Source: JARKQH01 sp964631605
Lineage (GTDB): Bacteria; Verrucomicrobiota; Verrucomicrobiia; Limisphaerales; UBA8199
Length of the DNA stretch: 41,110 bases
Reading direction: 5' to 3'
NCBI GenBank assembly: GCA_964631605.1
Contig: CAZVYG010000043.1
Coordinates: 1 to 41,110, forward strand
Shown here: one piece after another, positions 24,834 to 33,461 of the stretch
Position numbering within the stretch: the stretch's first letter is position 1
How the letters are laid out: each line of letters begins with the position of its first letter
Translations under genes and position numbers: made by a program
Notes under the pieces: model-generated
Seen by the model: the letters and a program-made list of their open reading frames with translations, nothing else
The model's database searches: none
Told to the model about the DNA's origin: nothing

Positions 24834-26081
24834 ATGCAAACCAAACTCACCCGCCGAGCTTTTCTGGGAACCACTGCCACGGCTGTCGCGGCCACTCCCG
24901 CCCTCCTCCGTCACGCCGGGGGGGCGGAGGTCATCCCCGGTTTTGACCAGACCAAGACCGATTACGACCAAACGAAGACCTGGCAGCCGTTCAGCGACCG
25001 CAAGATTCGCGTCGGCCTGGTCGGTTACGGGTACTGCAAGTTCTCCGCTGCGTTCGAATTCCAGAATCATCCCAACGTGGAGGTGGTGGCGGTGAGCGAC
25101 CTTCTTCCGGACCGCTGCGCCGCGCTGGCCCGGCATGTCAAGTGCCCCAAGACCTACCCCTCGTTGGAGGAGATGGTCAAGGACGACACGATCGAAGCCA
25201 TTTTTGTGGCCACCGACGCGCCGTCGCATGCGCGGCATTGCATCGAAGTCTTGAATCACGGCAAGCACGTCTGCACCGCCGTGCCGGCTTTTCGGGGCGA
25301 CATCGAAGACGCGGAACGCCTGCTCGAGTGCGTGAAAAAGAACCGCGGTCTGGTGTATGCGATGTTCGAGACATCCGTTTTTCACGACGACCTTTACGCG
25401 ATGGGAAAACTGTATGCGGCGGACGTGTTCGGCCGCATCGTCTATTCGGAGGGTGAATACTGCCATCCCCACTCGCTGGGCTCGCCCCCGCTGCCCTCGT
25501 ATAAAGACTGGCGGAAGAACGGCTGTCCCATGTGGTATCCGACGCACGCCACCGCCTATTACGTGGGGGTCACCCACCGCAGTTTCGTCGAAGTAAGCTG
25601 CCTGGGCACGGCGCCCTTCGACTCGAGCCTGCGCCAACCCAATGCCATCGGCAACGTCTTCAAGTCCGAGGTGGCGCTGTTCCGCACCAGCGAGGGCGGC
25701 TTGTGCCGCATCATCATTTGCGGCTCGCAGGGCGAGTACCTGGAAGCGGGCCGAATCCGGGGCGAATACGCCGGCTATGACTGGCACAACGGCCGCGCGG
25801 ACGGTTTTGTGGGTGACGCCACCGGAAAGCAGCGGCTGAAGGAAGCGCTGGTAAAAGGCGTCCAGACCCGCAAATACGCGCTGCCCGCGGGGGTGTCGCC
25901 GGGCGGGCATGGCGGGTCCCATGGGTACCTCACGGACGATTTCATTGACGCCATCCTGCGCGGACGCAAGCCCGCGGTGGATGTGATTGACGCGTTGAAC
26001 ATGACCGTCCCTGGTTACTACGCCCATCTGTCCGCCATGAAGGACGGCGAGACGTTGAAGATTCCGCAATACGCCCTGTAA
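24834..26081 (+). CDS. Tat-exported Gfo/Idh/MocA-family oxidoreductase
   Basis: This is a 415-residue NAD(P)-dependent sugar oxidoreductase-fold protein. The N-terminus MQTKLTRRAFLGTTATAVAA is a twin-arginine signal, so it is exported folded with its cofactor. The Rossmann fold begins near residue 58 with IRVGLVGYGYC, followed by VVAVSDLLPDR and IEAIFVATDAPSHARHCIEV. Where typical members carry the catalytic EKP motif after GKHV, this one has GKHVCTAVPA, so the usual lysine is absent. The C-terminal alpha/beta domain contains YPTHATAYYVGVTHRSFVEV. An upstream in-frame TTG at 24825 is less likely than the ATG at 24834. It may be a sugar epimerase or oxidoreductase, or a scaffold-like relative. 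Confidence 0.87.
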   Translation: MQTKLTRRAFLGTTATAVAATPALLRHAGGAEVIPGFDQTKTDYDQTKTWQPFSDRKIRVGLVGYGYCKFSAAFEFQNHPNVEVVAVSDLLPDRCAALARHVKCPKTYPSLEEMVKDDTIEAIFVATDAPSHARHCIEVLNHGKHVCTAVPAFRGDIEDAERLLECVKKNRGLVYAMFETSVFHDDLYAMGKLYAADVFGRIVYSEGEYCHPHSLGSPPLPSYKDWRKNGCPMWYPTHATAYYVGVTHRSFVEVSCLGTAPFDSSLRQPNAIGNVFKSEVALFRTSEGGLCRIIICGSQGEYLEAGRIRGEYAGYDWHNGRADGFVGDATGKQRLKEALVKGVQTRKYALPAGVSPGGHGGSHGYLTDDFIDAILRGRKPAVDVIDALNMTVPGYYAHLSAMKDGETLKIPQYAL

Positions 26082-26199
26082 TCCGCCGCGTGCGGGCGAT
26101 GCCAAGGCTGTGGCTGGTGCGGGCGGTCCGTGGGCTGGCCTGTGGTGCGGCGCCAAGCCCGACGTTCCCGGATGGGGCGGAGTCTCTGGAAGCGCAACC

Positions 26200-26658
26200 T
26201 CAAGTCTTTTTCGTGCGCGGGTCGCTTAGCCGGAGCAGGTCCAAGCCCAGCGGCCGGAAGCGGTCAAAACCGGCGTCAAAGGTGACGAAACGCATCCCGG
26301 CGCACAGGGCGAACGCCGCCAGATACGCGTCCATCCACCGCTTTGGCGCCGGGGACGAGTGCCGGGCCAACGCAAGCCATTTGGCCTCCAATCCGGTGGG
26401 CTCGTTGTCCACATAACCGATGCGCGCGTCGCTCCGCAGTTTGTGCCACGCCGCCAGCGCCTCGTTGTTCGAGCGGACCTCGGCCTTCAACATCGGCTCG
26501 ACCGTGAGTAATCGGAGATAGGCCTGCTGCGTGGCGCGGCAGAAACACGCGGTGTCTCCTTCCGGCAGGCCCTCCAACCATGTCACAGCGAGGGCGTGGT
26601 GCGGATGGTTGCCCAGCGTCAGAGCCAGAAACACATTGCTATCGCAGAGAAGCTTCAT
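26200..26658 (-). CDS. PIN-domain toxin (VapC-like ribonuclease)
   Basis: This is a 152-residue PIN-domain protein, the Mg2+-dependent RNase toxin of a VapBC-type pair. From the ATG at 26658 it begins MKLLCDSNVFLALTL with the first acidic ligand D6 and the conserved Asn at 8. The later acidic residues are in RWMDAYLAAFA and FVTFDAGFDRF, the usual third and fourth carboxylates. The stretch RATQQAYLRLLTVEPML matches the PIN pattern for tRNA- or rRNA-cleaving VapC proteins. It overlaps the antitoxin gene by 20 bp, with the antitoxin first, as is normal. Its RNA target is unknown. Confidence 0.88.
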   Translation of the reverse strand: MKLLCDSNVFLALTLGNHPHHALAVTWLEGLPEGDTACFCRATQQAYLRLLTVEPMLKAEVRSNNEALAAWHKLRSDARIGYVDNEPTGLEAKWLALARHSSPAPKRWMDAYLAAFALCAGMRFVTFDAGFDRFRPLGLDLLRLSDPRTKKT

Positions 26659-26905
26659 GGCGAGCCAAGTCATCGAGCAGCTCCGCGCGATAAGCGGCAT
26701 CGTCCGGAATGGCCAAGCGCGCCTTGCCGCGGGCGGCCAACACCGGGAACTTGATGTGACGCGGCCTTGGCGCCGGCGGCGCTTTGCCGTGCAGCACCGC
26801 GCGCAGTCCCTCGGCCACCATGTCCTTAAGTTTCAGCCCCTGCAGGGCGGCCTTGGCCTTGGCCTCCCGAAACAGGTCATCCGGGATGTCTAACGTCGTC
26901 TTCAT
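26639..26905 (-). CDS. Ribbon-helix-helix antitoxin (VapB-like)
   Basis: This small protein of about 88 residues starts MKTTLDIPDDLFREAKAKAA, the standard beginning of an Arc/MetJ-type ribbon-helix-helix antitoxin: a beta strand for DNA contact, then two helices (to about residue 38). The C-terminal half, rich in Pro, Arg and Ala, would wrap and inhibit the toxin. In-frame ATGs at 26911 and 27028 are alternatives; 26911 (MAWMKTT) has slightly better upstream GGA spacing. It overlaps the toxin gene by 20 bp. A long inverted repeat 45 bp upstream may be its operator or a transcript hairpin. Confidence 0.83.
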   Translation of the reverse strand: MKTTLDIPDDLFREAKAKAALQGLKLKDMVAEGLRAVLHGKAPPAPRPRHIKFPVLAARGKARLAIPDDAAYRAELLDDLARHEASLR

Positions 26906-26949
26906 CCAGGCCATTTTTCCATATTCCCATAAACCCGTCAAACCAACGG

Positions 26950-27017
26950 TGTCACCGGTCATTTCAAAACGGACCACCTCGGGTCGAAAACGGTCCCTTT
27001 TGAAGTGACCGGTGACA
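26950..27017. repeat. 26-bp imperfect inverted repeat upstream of the toxin-antitoxin pair
   Basis: Two 26-bp arms (26950-26975 and 26992-27017) are reverse complements with two mismatches, separated by a 16-bp spacer. The outer part reads TGTCACCGGTCATTTCAAAA on the left, mirrored with one change on the right. As RNA or cruciform this would be a very stable hairpin. It lies about 45 bp before the antitoxin start. It may be an operator for autoregulation, a short mobile or repetitive palindrome, or a processing hairpin. No poly-T run follows on either side, so it is a poor intrinsic terminator. Confidence 0.85.
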
Positions 27018-27571
27018 GCCGCCTTCAAATTGAATAGATAGCCGCTGGGTTTACTGCTGTGGGTTTCTGGAACGCCCTACGTCCTTTGATCATGTGGCTG
27101 GAAGGCCAGGTGAGGTTTGGCCTTGGTGAGGCTCTGCCCGGACCGATTGAATCAGAATAGGCGTTTAGCTGGGCGATGAAATAGCTGATCTGCACAAGGA
27201 AGACCACTGCGAAAAATGCAAACAAAACGGGCGAGGGGCCTGCGGCCAGTAGCTCTCCACCCCTCACGAACATCCGCCCATGGGTGGGCGGTTTGAGCTA
27301 AAAGCGTTGTAATGCAAGCGGTTCCCTCACAGGTATGGGCCGCCCTGGGGCAACGGCTCGACGAGGCGCGGATGCCGTCACCCCACCGCCTGTTCGGACT
27401 GCTCCTCTGCGGCTGCGGCTTGGCACCGTCAATCATGCGCCCCACCCCAATACTGGCCGCGTGTACATCCAGCGCTCCCGAAGGCTTTCGGAATTGGTAC
27501 GGTCTGTGGAGGTTGCAGTGGCAGATCCAAACTGGTTAGAATGGGCCGTCGAAAAAAACGACATTGAACCC
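27018..27571. other. Gene-poor spacer before the LamG protein
   Basis: About 550 bp lie between the inverted repeat and the LamG gene. It holds a perfect hairpin at 27274-27291 (7-bp stem CCGCCCA/TGGGCGG, 4-nt loop). Several open frames cross it, but none has recognisable family character or a convincing start; one minus-strand frame (27025-27273) carries a single hydrophobic stretch. The promoter of the LamG gene should be in its right part but cannot be pinned down. Confidence 0.4.
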
Positions 27572-29272
27572 ATGATAACTCAAGTCCCAGTCCCGGCCGA
27601 TTCGTCTGGCGTCCTGGCTAATGCTTGCAGGAGCGCGACTCCCAAGTTCGGTTTGTCGCGCCTTTCAACCTTGTGGCTGGCGGTCGTCGCAACCGCCGCG
27701 TCGTTAACCCCCGCCTGGGCGGGGCTGGTCGGGCACTGGGCCTTCGATGAGGGCAGCGGGACCACCATCACCGACAGCTCAGGCCAAAACAACCATGGGA
27801 TATTGGTCAACCCGAAGCCCGGCGCTTGGACGAGCGGCGTGAGCGGTGGGGCGCTGTATTTCGACGGCACGACAGGCGCGGGCTCGCAATACGTGACGAT
27901 TCCCGACGCCGCCTCGCTGCACGCCACGAACGCCATTTCCTTTGCCGCGTGGGTGCGTTGTGACGACATCAATCGCGACGGCCCGATCGTGGCCAAGGAG
28001 GGGGACGGCCAACTGGCCTATTGGTTTGGGACGTTTGGGCCGAGGCATTTCGGGGTGCTGCTGGACAGCGACGGCAACCAGCCGTGGAGCCTCCTGGACC
28101 GCGACCAAGGGAGCATCCCCGGCGGCCTGTGGGTCCACCTGGCCAGCACGTGGGATGGCACGACCCTCCGGCATTATCTGAACGGGGTGGCGCTGGCCGA
28201 GACCGCCGCATTCTCCGGCCCCCTTCATGCCTCGACCGGGCCGTTGATTCTGGGCGCGAACGTTCCGTACAACAGCACCGCCTACAAAGGGGCGGTGGAT
28301 GATTTGCGAATCTACAACCACGCGCTCAGCGCCGTGGAAATCCAGGCCCTGGTCGGCACGCCCCCGATGCTGGTGGGCCATTGGTCCTTTGACGAAGGGG
28401 GTGGAACCAACATCTGGGACCAATCGTCCCAAGCCAATCACGGAACCATCATCAATCTGCGGAGCAACACCTGGACCACGGGCATCGCAGGCGGCGCCCT
28501 CTACTTCCCGGGGATCGTCGAGGACAACTCGACCTATGTTCGGATTCCTGATAGCCGGTCCTTGCGGATTGCGGGAGACATCACGTTTGCCGCATGGGTG
28601 CGGTGCGACGATCTCATGCGCGATGCCCCCATTCTCGCCAAAGAGGGCGACGGGTATCTGAGTTACTGGTTTGGGACCTTTGGCTTGAGCATCGAAGGCG
28701 CCGGCCCCGGCAACTTTGGCATCCTGCTCGACGCTGATGGAAATCAACCCTGGAGCCTGTATGACCGCAACCAGGGCGCGGTACCGTTGGGCCAGTGGGC
28801 ACACCTGGCCAGCGTTCGAGAGGGAACGACGGTGCGGCATTATCTTAACGGTGAATCCCTCGGGGACACCGGGGGGGCTTTCATCGGACCGATCAATATC
28901 TCGGACGCGTTCCTGGCCATTGGGGTTAACTCCCTCTACAATTACACCGCCTTCAAAGGCGCCGTGGACGAGGTTCGGCTTTACAACTACGCGCTTACCG
29001 CAGGTGAAATCCGCGAACTCTACCTTGGCGTGGCGTTTAGAATTACCGCCCTGCGGCGCGAGGACAACGACTTGCGGCTGACTTGGGCGTGCGTGCCCGG
29101 GCGCAGTTACGTGGTTCAGACGACGCCTCAGGTGGGTGCGGGCGAGTTTGCGGACATTACCCCGCCCATTGCGATTCCCGCGGACTTCACCGGTACAGCC
29201 ACCAATTATGTCCACCGCGGTGCGCTCACGAACGCCACACCACTATTCTATCGCATCAAACTGCTCCCTTAA
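27572..29272 (+). CDS. Secreted protein with two tandem LamG (concanavalin-like) domains
   Basis: This exported protein of about 566 residues starts at the ATG 27572; the open frame extends further upstream but without a signal. A signal peptide ends near LTPAWA (about residue 51). Two LamG-type jelly-roll domains follow (about 52-255 and 256-485), each starting VGHWxFDEGxGT and containing FAAWVRCDD, AKEGDG, YWFGTFG, DGNQPWSL and HYLNG. They are clear duplicates of each other. The last about 75 residues form a beta-rich module (LRLTWACVPGRSYVVQTTPQ) ending in PLFYRIKLLP. No catalytic domain is visible, so binding to glycans or a structural surface role is likely. No PEP-CTERM or LPXTG anchor is present. 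Confidence 0.85.
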   Translation: MITQVPVPADSSGVLANACRSATPKFGLSRLSTLWLAVVATAASLTPAWAGLVGHWAFDEGSGTTITDSSGQNNHGILVNPKPGAWTSGVSGGALYFDGTTGAGSQYVTIPDAASLHATNAISFAAWVRCDDINRDGPIVAKEGDGQLAYWFGTFGPRHFGVLLDSDGNQPWSLLDRDQGSIPGGLWVHLASTWDGTTLRHYLNGVALAETAAFSGPLHASTGPLILGANVPYNSTAYKGAVDDLRIYNHALSAVEIQALVGTPPMLVGHWSFDEGGGTNIWDQSSQANHGTIINLRSNTWTTGIAGGALYFPGIVEDNSTYVRIPDSRSLRIAGDITFAAWVRCDDLMRDAPILAKEGDGYLSYWFGTFGLSIEGAGPGNFGILLDADGNQPWSLYDRNQGAVPLGQWAHLASVREGTTVRHYLNGESLGDTGGAFIGPINISDAFLAIGVNSLYNYTAFKGAVDEVRLYNYALTAGEIRELYLGVAFRITALRREDNDLRLTWACVPGRSYVVQTTPQVGAGEFADITPPIAIPADFTGTATNYVHRGALTNATPLFYRIKLLP

Positions 29273-29326
29273 GACCCAGTCCAGAACGCGGTTGCACTTT
29301 GGGGCGCGAGCGGTACTTTGGCGGGC

Positions 29327-30142
29327 ATGGTTTTGGAATTCACCAAAATGAACGGCGCGGGCAACGATTTCATCCTGCTGGACAATCGCCAGCAGCAGGT
29401 GCGCCTGACGCCGGGGCAAGTGGCGCGTTTGTGCGACCGCCACCGCGGCATCGGGGCCGACGGCGTGATTCTGTTGGTGCCGGCCCCGGCGGGCGAGGCG
29501 GATTGGGCGTGGGAGTTTTATAACAGCGACGGCAGCACCGGGGAGATGTGCGGCAACGGCGCCCGCTGCTTCGCACGGTTCGTCCAGAAGCTGACTGGAG
29601 TGCAGAACGGGGTTTCCTTTCTCACCGGCGCCGGGGTGATCCATGCCACCTTCCAGGGCAGCCGCGTCACCGTCAACCTCACTTCGCCGCGGGACCTGCG
29701 GCTGAATCAGCAGGTCACCCTGTCGGCCGGCCCGCAAAGCCTCCACTTCGTGAACACCGGCGTGCCGCACGCGGTGCTGTATGTGCCGGACACGGAGAAA
29801 GTCCGGGTGCGGGAGCTTGGGGCGGAAATCCGGCGTCATCCGCATTTTGGGCCGAAAGGAACGAACGTCAATTTTGTGCAGGTGCTCGGGCCCAACCAAA
29901 TTCGCGTGCGCACCTTCGAGCGCGGGGTCGAGGACGAAACCCTGGCCTGCGGAACCGGGGTGTCGGCTTCGGCGCTGATTTCGTGCCGGGTGCATGGTTT
30001 CACCTCGCCGGTGAGAGTCCAGGTGCGGGGCGGAGACGTGCTCGAGGTCGGCTTCCATGAGGCGGGGGGGGAGTTTTCGGACGTGCGGCTGACCGGGCCG
30101 GCCGAATTTTCGTTTACGGGCCGGGTGGAGCTTCAACCGTGA
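29327..30142 (+). CDS. dapF: Diaminopimelate epimerase
   Basis: DapF converts LL- to meso-diaminopimelate for lysine and peptidoglycan synthesis. The ATG at 29327 gives 271 residues, the usual length; an earlier frame start at 29318 adds only three residues. The first half begins MVLEFTKMNGAGNDFILLDN and has RGIGADGVILL and YNSDGSTGEMCGNGARCFARF, with catalytic C75. The second catalytic cysteine is C208 in EDETLACGTGVSASAL, and FVNTGVPHAV and GTNVNFVQV are also conserved. The gene stands alone between two secreted protein genes, with no other lysine pathway gene nearby. Confidence 0.97.
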   Translation: MVLEFTKMNGAGNDFILLDNRQQQVRLTPGQVARLCDRHRGIGADGVILLVPAPAGEADWAWEFYNSDGSTGEMCGNGARCFARFVQKLTGVQNGVSFLTGAGVIHATFQGSRVTVNLTSPRDLRLNQQVTLSAGPQSLHFVNTGVPHAVLYVPDTEKVRVRELGAEIRRHPHFGPKGTNVNFVQVLGPNQIRVRTFERGVEDETLACGTGVSASALISCRVHGFTSPVRVQVRGGDVLEVGFHEAGGEFSDVRLTGPAEFSFTGRVELQP

Positions 30143-30210
30143 AACGTCGCCGCGGGGCGAGCCTGAAAGGCGTCGGTCCTCTGCGCCTCTCCCCCGCCGG
30201 TTGCCGGCGT

Positions 30211-33200
30211 TCACCAGGCCCGCAGGCGGTAGAAGCGCGCCGGTTCGGATGCGCCGGGGTCGGTCAGAATCCTTAACGCGCCGTTGCCCTCGAGTGGCGG
30301 AAGGGGCGTCCAGTGGGGATCCTCCAGGCGATGCTTGAAATCCAAGCCGTAACGATGGCGCAGGAGGGTCTGCACGATGCTGGAGAATTGGCCGTCGTTC
30401 CATGACGGGCGCAACAGGCGCGGTATCGGAACCGCATCCGCCACAAGCACAAGGGTGTGGTATTTGCCGCCCGCCACGGCAATGACGTTGCTCAGGCCGG
30501 CGGGGAGGGCGCACTGCCCGTTCCAGGCAGCGCCCCAAGCGGCCACGCCGCCGTCCGCGGTCAGCGCCAGGCTATGCTGGCCTCCAGCCGCAACGGCGAC
30601 CGCTGAATTCAGGCCAGAAGGCACAACACACTGTCCGCCGGCATTTGCCCCCCAGGCCGCCACACTGCCGTCAGCGCGCACGGCGAGGCTGTGTGCGTCG
30701 CCCGCCGCGATTCCGACCACAGCGGTCAGCCCCCAGGGCACCAGGCTTTGACCGGTAAAACTGCCGGTCTCGTCCAGATTGTCACCCCAGGCAACCACCA
30801 CGCCATTTGTCCGCAAGGCCAGGCAATGGTTGCCGCCCGCCGCAATGGCTGTGACGCCGGTCAGCCCGAGCGGCACGTTGGTTTGGCCGCGGCTGTTGTC
30901 GCCCCAAGCCACGACGGTACCGTCGGCTCGCAGCGCCAGGCTGTGCCATGCGCCGGCGGCCACCGCCACCACGTTTTCCAAACCGGCAGGAACCGCGCAT
31001 TGTCCGGAATCGTTCGCGCCCCAGGCAATGACCTGTCCACCCGCGCGGATGGCCAGGCTGTGGTAGCCGCCCGCCGCAATGGCCACCGCGTCGCGCAACC
31101 CGGGCGGGGGGTCGCACTGCCCGTCCCAGTTGCAGCCCCAGCCGATGACCGTGCCGTCGGCATGGAGGCCGAGATTATGCCAGCTTCCCGCGGCCACCGC
31201 GACCAGGTTGGTCGCTTCGGCGCTGACCCACACCTGCTCGAATTGGTTGTCGCCCCAGACACCCACGGCCGCCAGCGACAACGGGGCGTTCGAGCTGGCA
31301 ACCGTTCCCGCGGCGTTGCTGATCGTCACGACATAAATTCCGGCATTGCTGGATTGGACTGAAGGCAGAGTCAAGACCGAGTTTGTGGCGCCCGGAATGG
31401 CGGCTCCCTGGAACAGCCATTGATATCTCAAGGGCGGGCTGCCCGAGGCCACGACAGAAAACCGGGCGCTGAAGCCCGGCAGCGACGCCACTCCTCGAGG
31501 TTGGACGAGGATGGCGGGGGGCACGAGGGCCGGTGTGGTGGCCGCGGCAGCCGCGGAGTCGGGCGAGGCGCCGGCGGAGTTGACTGCGCGCACCACGTAC
31601 CAATAGGTCCGGGCCGGCGTCAGGCCGGTGTCCGTGTGCTGGGTCCGGTTGGCCGGCAACGCGGCGACTTCGACATACGGTCCCCCGGCCGCTTCGGCCC
31701 GTGCGACCACCAGGCCGGTTTCGTTCGTGGCATTGTCGCGCCACGTCAAGGCGATCTCGGTCGGACTCACGGGGGTTGCGGTCAGTTCACTGGGCGGCGC
31801 GGGCACCGAACTCGGCGCGGCAAATACCAGTTTGACGCCATCGGCGATGGCCGCCGCGCCCGGTTCGGCGACGCTGTCCAAGACGCGGATGTTTCCCGAG
31901 GTGCCTGCGGCGAAATTGAACCGTCCCAGCAGGCTCCAGCGTCCGGCATTGGTTCGCTGGTTCGCGTGCAGCAGCGTCGTGCCGCCGCTGTGAGTGACCA
32001 GGAACGGGACTTGCGCCGAGGCCGCCGCCACGGTGGGATGCCATTCATAAACGTCATAGTCGCCCGCTTGAATAATGGTCGGAGTAAACTGGACGAAGGC
32101 GTCACCGCTGCCCCGCGTCTTGGTCAGATAATTGGTTCCAAAGGAATTGGTGTCGGAGCCGCTGCCATCCCCGTAAAAGCGGCCGTTGTAGAAAGTTCGG
32201 GTCGGGGTCCAGTGGCCGGTCGCGGTCGCCCGGGCGTCGTCGAGCACGATGTTACCCACCGTTTCCGGGGCCTCGCCGATGGTGACTGCCTTGATGTTGG
32301 CCCATTGCTGGGCTCCGTGCAGGTCGGCCCGCCAGAAACTTGCGCCGCGGTATCCGCCGGGCGTCTGGGCATGGGGATCAGCCACAAGGTAATCCACAAA
32401 TTCCATCACGAACTCGGACGGGATTTCCGAAACGCCCTGGTTCGGCGGGTTTGGGCCATAGACGTGGTTGACCGGGGCCAGTGGTTTAATGGCGTTGGTC
32501 CAGTAGATGGTCTGGCCGTTGATGACGCTGGTGGCGTCCTGGAGCGACTGGTGCCAGTCGTGCCAGTTCACATCCGTCCAATCAATTCCCCCGCTGGGCC
32601 GGCTCTTAACCCCTGTCCAGCCGGCCGGATAGATTTGCGGCATGACCGCGTCGCACCAATATCCGAATTCCTTGTACGGGAAGGAGGAGTGATAGCTGAT
32701 GATGGGGAAGGGCGCATGAGCCAGGAACTTGTTTGGCCAGTTTGACCGCACGGCGGAACACAACTGCCAGGCCTTGGCCGGCCCTTGCTCGCCAATCCAC
32801 GGCTTGTCCTTTTCCCATTCCGCCTCGGCGTCGAAGACGAAACCGTCGGCTCCCTGTTGAAACACGTAGTCGGCGATCGCGATTTCGCCGACGATGTTCG
32901 AGCCGTAGGAACGGTTATAACCAAAGACCAGCAGATTATGGGCGTGGGCGATGTTGACAAGGTTGCTGGTAAACTGGGGGAATTTGTGACTGCCGTTGAA
33001 CAATTGATCGCTGGTGGCGGCCTTGATGATGAGATACCGGATGCCGTGCGCGCGGTAGTGCTGCATGAGGCTGGTCTCGTTGGTGACGGCCGGCACGTTG
33101 CCGCCCAGCTTGTTGGTGGCCATGCTCAGGTAATAAATCCAATCCCCCTTTCCAAGGTTCCAAGGGTCAATGCCCCCGTCACGGATTTGGCCGCTGGCGG

Positions 33201-33261
33201 CGCCGGCTCCGAGTCCAACCAGCATCACCACCCATCTCAAAAAGCGTGAGGGCGCACACAT
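30211..33261 (-). CDS. Large secreted multidomain protein: TIM-barrel-like, golvesin-like, Fn3, Ig and RCC1 repeats
   Basis: The ATG at 33261 gives about 1016 residues with a signal peptide (MCAPSRFLRWVVMLVGLGAG, cut near ASG-Q); ATGs at 33279 and 33309 are alternatives. Domains in order: an N-terminal barrel-like domain (about 25-345) with YLIIKAATSDQLF, LLVFGYNRSYGSN and DGFVFDAEAEWE, suggesting a glycoside hydrolase relative with acidic residues; a golvesin/Xly-like beta domain (about 350-495, YDVYEWHPTVAAASAQVPFL); an Fn3 domain (about 500-590); an Ig-like domain (about 595-680); seven RCC1-type repeats (about 690-950, for instance HSLALRADGTVVAWGDNSRG); and a C-terminal module ending ARFYRLRAW. 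Enzymatic activity is plausible, not shown. Confidence 0.8.
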   Translation of the reverse strand: MCAPSRFLRWVVMLVGLGAGAASGQIRDGGIDPWNLGKGDWIYYLSMATNKLGGNVPAVTNETSLMQHYRAHGIRYLIIKAATSDQLFNGSHKFPQFTSNLVNIAHAHNLLVFGYNRSYGSNIVGEIAIADYVFQQGADGFVFDAEAEWEKDKPWIGEQGPAKAWQLCSAVRSNWPNKFLAHAPFPIISYHSSFPYKEFGYWCDAVMPQIYPAGWTGVKSRPSGGIDWTDVNWHDWHQSLQDATSVINGQTIYWTNAIKPLAPVNHVYGPNPPNQGVSEIPSEFVMEFVDYLVADPHAQTPGGYRGASFWRADLHGAQQWANIKAVTIGEAPETVGNIVLDDARATATGHWTPTRTFYNGRFYGDGSGSDTNSFGTNYLTKTRGSGDAFVQFTPTIIQAGDYDVYEWHPTVAAASAQVPFLVTHSGGTTLLHANQRTNAGRWSLLGRFNFAAGTSGNIRVLDSVAEPGAAAIADGVKLVFAAPSSVPAPPSELTATPVSPTEIALTWRDNATNETGLVVARAEAAGGPYVEVAALPANRTQHTDTGLTPARTYWYVVRAVNSAGASPDSAAAAATTPALVPPAILVQPRGVASLPGFSARFSVVASGSPPLRYQWLFQGAAIPGATNSVLTLPSVQSSNAGIYVVTISNAAGTVASSNAPLSLAAVGVWGDNQFEQVWVSAEATNLVAVAAGSWHNLGLHADGTVIGWGCNWDGQCDPPPGLRDAVAIAAGGYHSLAIRAGGQVIAWGANDSGQCAVPAGLENVVAVAAGAWHSLALRADGTVVAWGDNSRGQTNVPLGLTGVTAIAAGGNHCLALRTNGVVVAWGDNLDETGSFTGQSLVPWGLTAVVGIAAGDAHSLAVRADGSVAAWGANAGGQCVVPSGLNSAVAVAAGGQHSLALTADGGVAAWGAAWNGQCALPAGLSNVIAVAGGKYHTLVLVADAVPIPRLLRPSWNDGQFSSIVQTLLRHRYGLDFKHRLEDPHWTPLPPLEGNGALRILTDPGASEPARFYRLRAW

Positions 33262-33461
33262 AGGAATTGTCCCCAACATATCGCGTTCCCGCCTCGTGTA
33301 AAGCAACAACGAAACCTCGAGGACGTTGAAACCCAGCCGTTCCCCCGCCCGTACCCCGGGAGCCGGCGCGGACAGCGGGTTGACTGTCGTGGATTGGCTT
33401 GACCCGCTTCGAGGGCGCAGCAGAGTATGGGCTCACGCCGGGCCGGCACCCGGCAAGCGCT

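Noticed and set aside
27025..27273. Minus-strand 82-codon frame with one hydrophobic stretch
   Set aside because: A single possible membrane segment, no ribosome binding site, a polar Arg/Pro-rich tail and no gene context; it was not strong enough to call.
27312..27571. Plus-strand frames before the LamG gene, including an N-terminal extension of the LamG protein from 27335
   Set aside because: The extension would put the obvious signal peptide 130 residues inside the protein; the ATG at 27572 fits an exported protein.
30195..30209. Hairpin CGCCGG-TTG-CCGGCG between dapF and the RCC1 gene
   Set aside because: The stem is only 6 bp and no T-run follows on either strand; such GC palindromes are expected by chance here.
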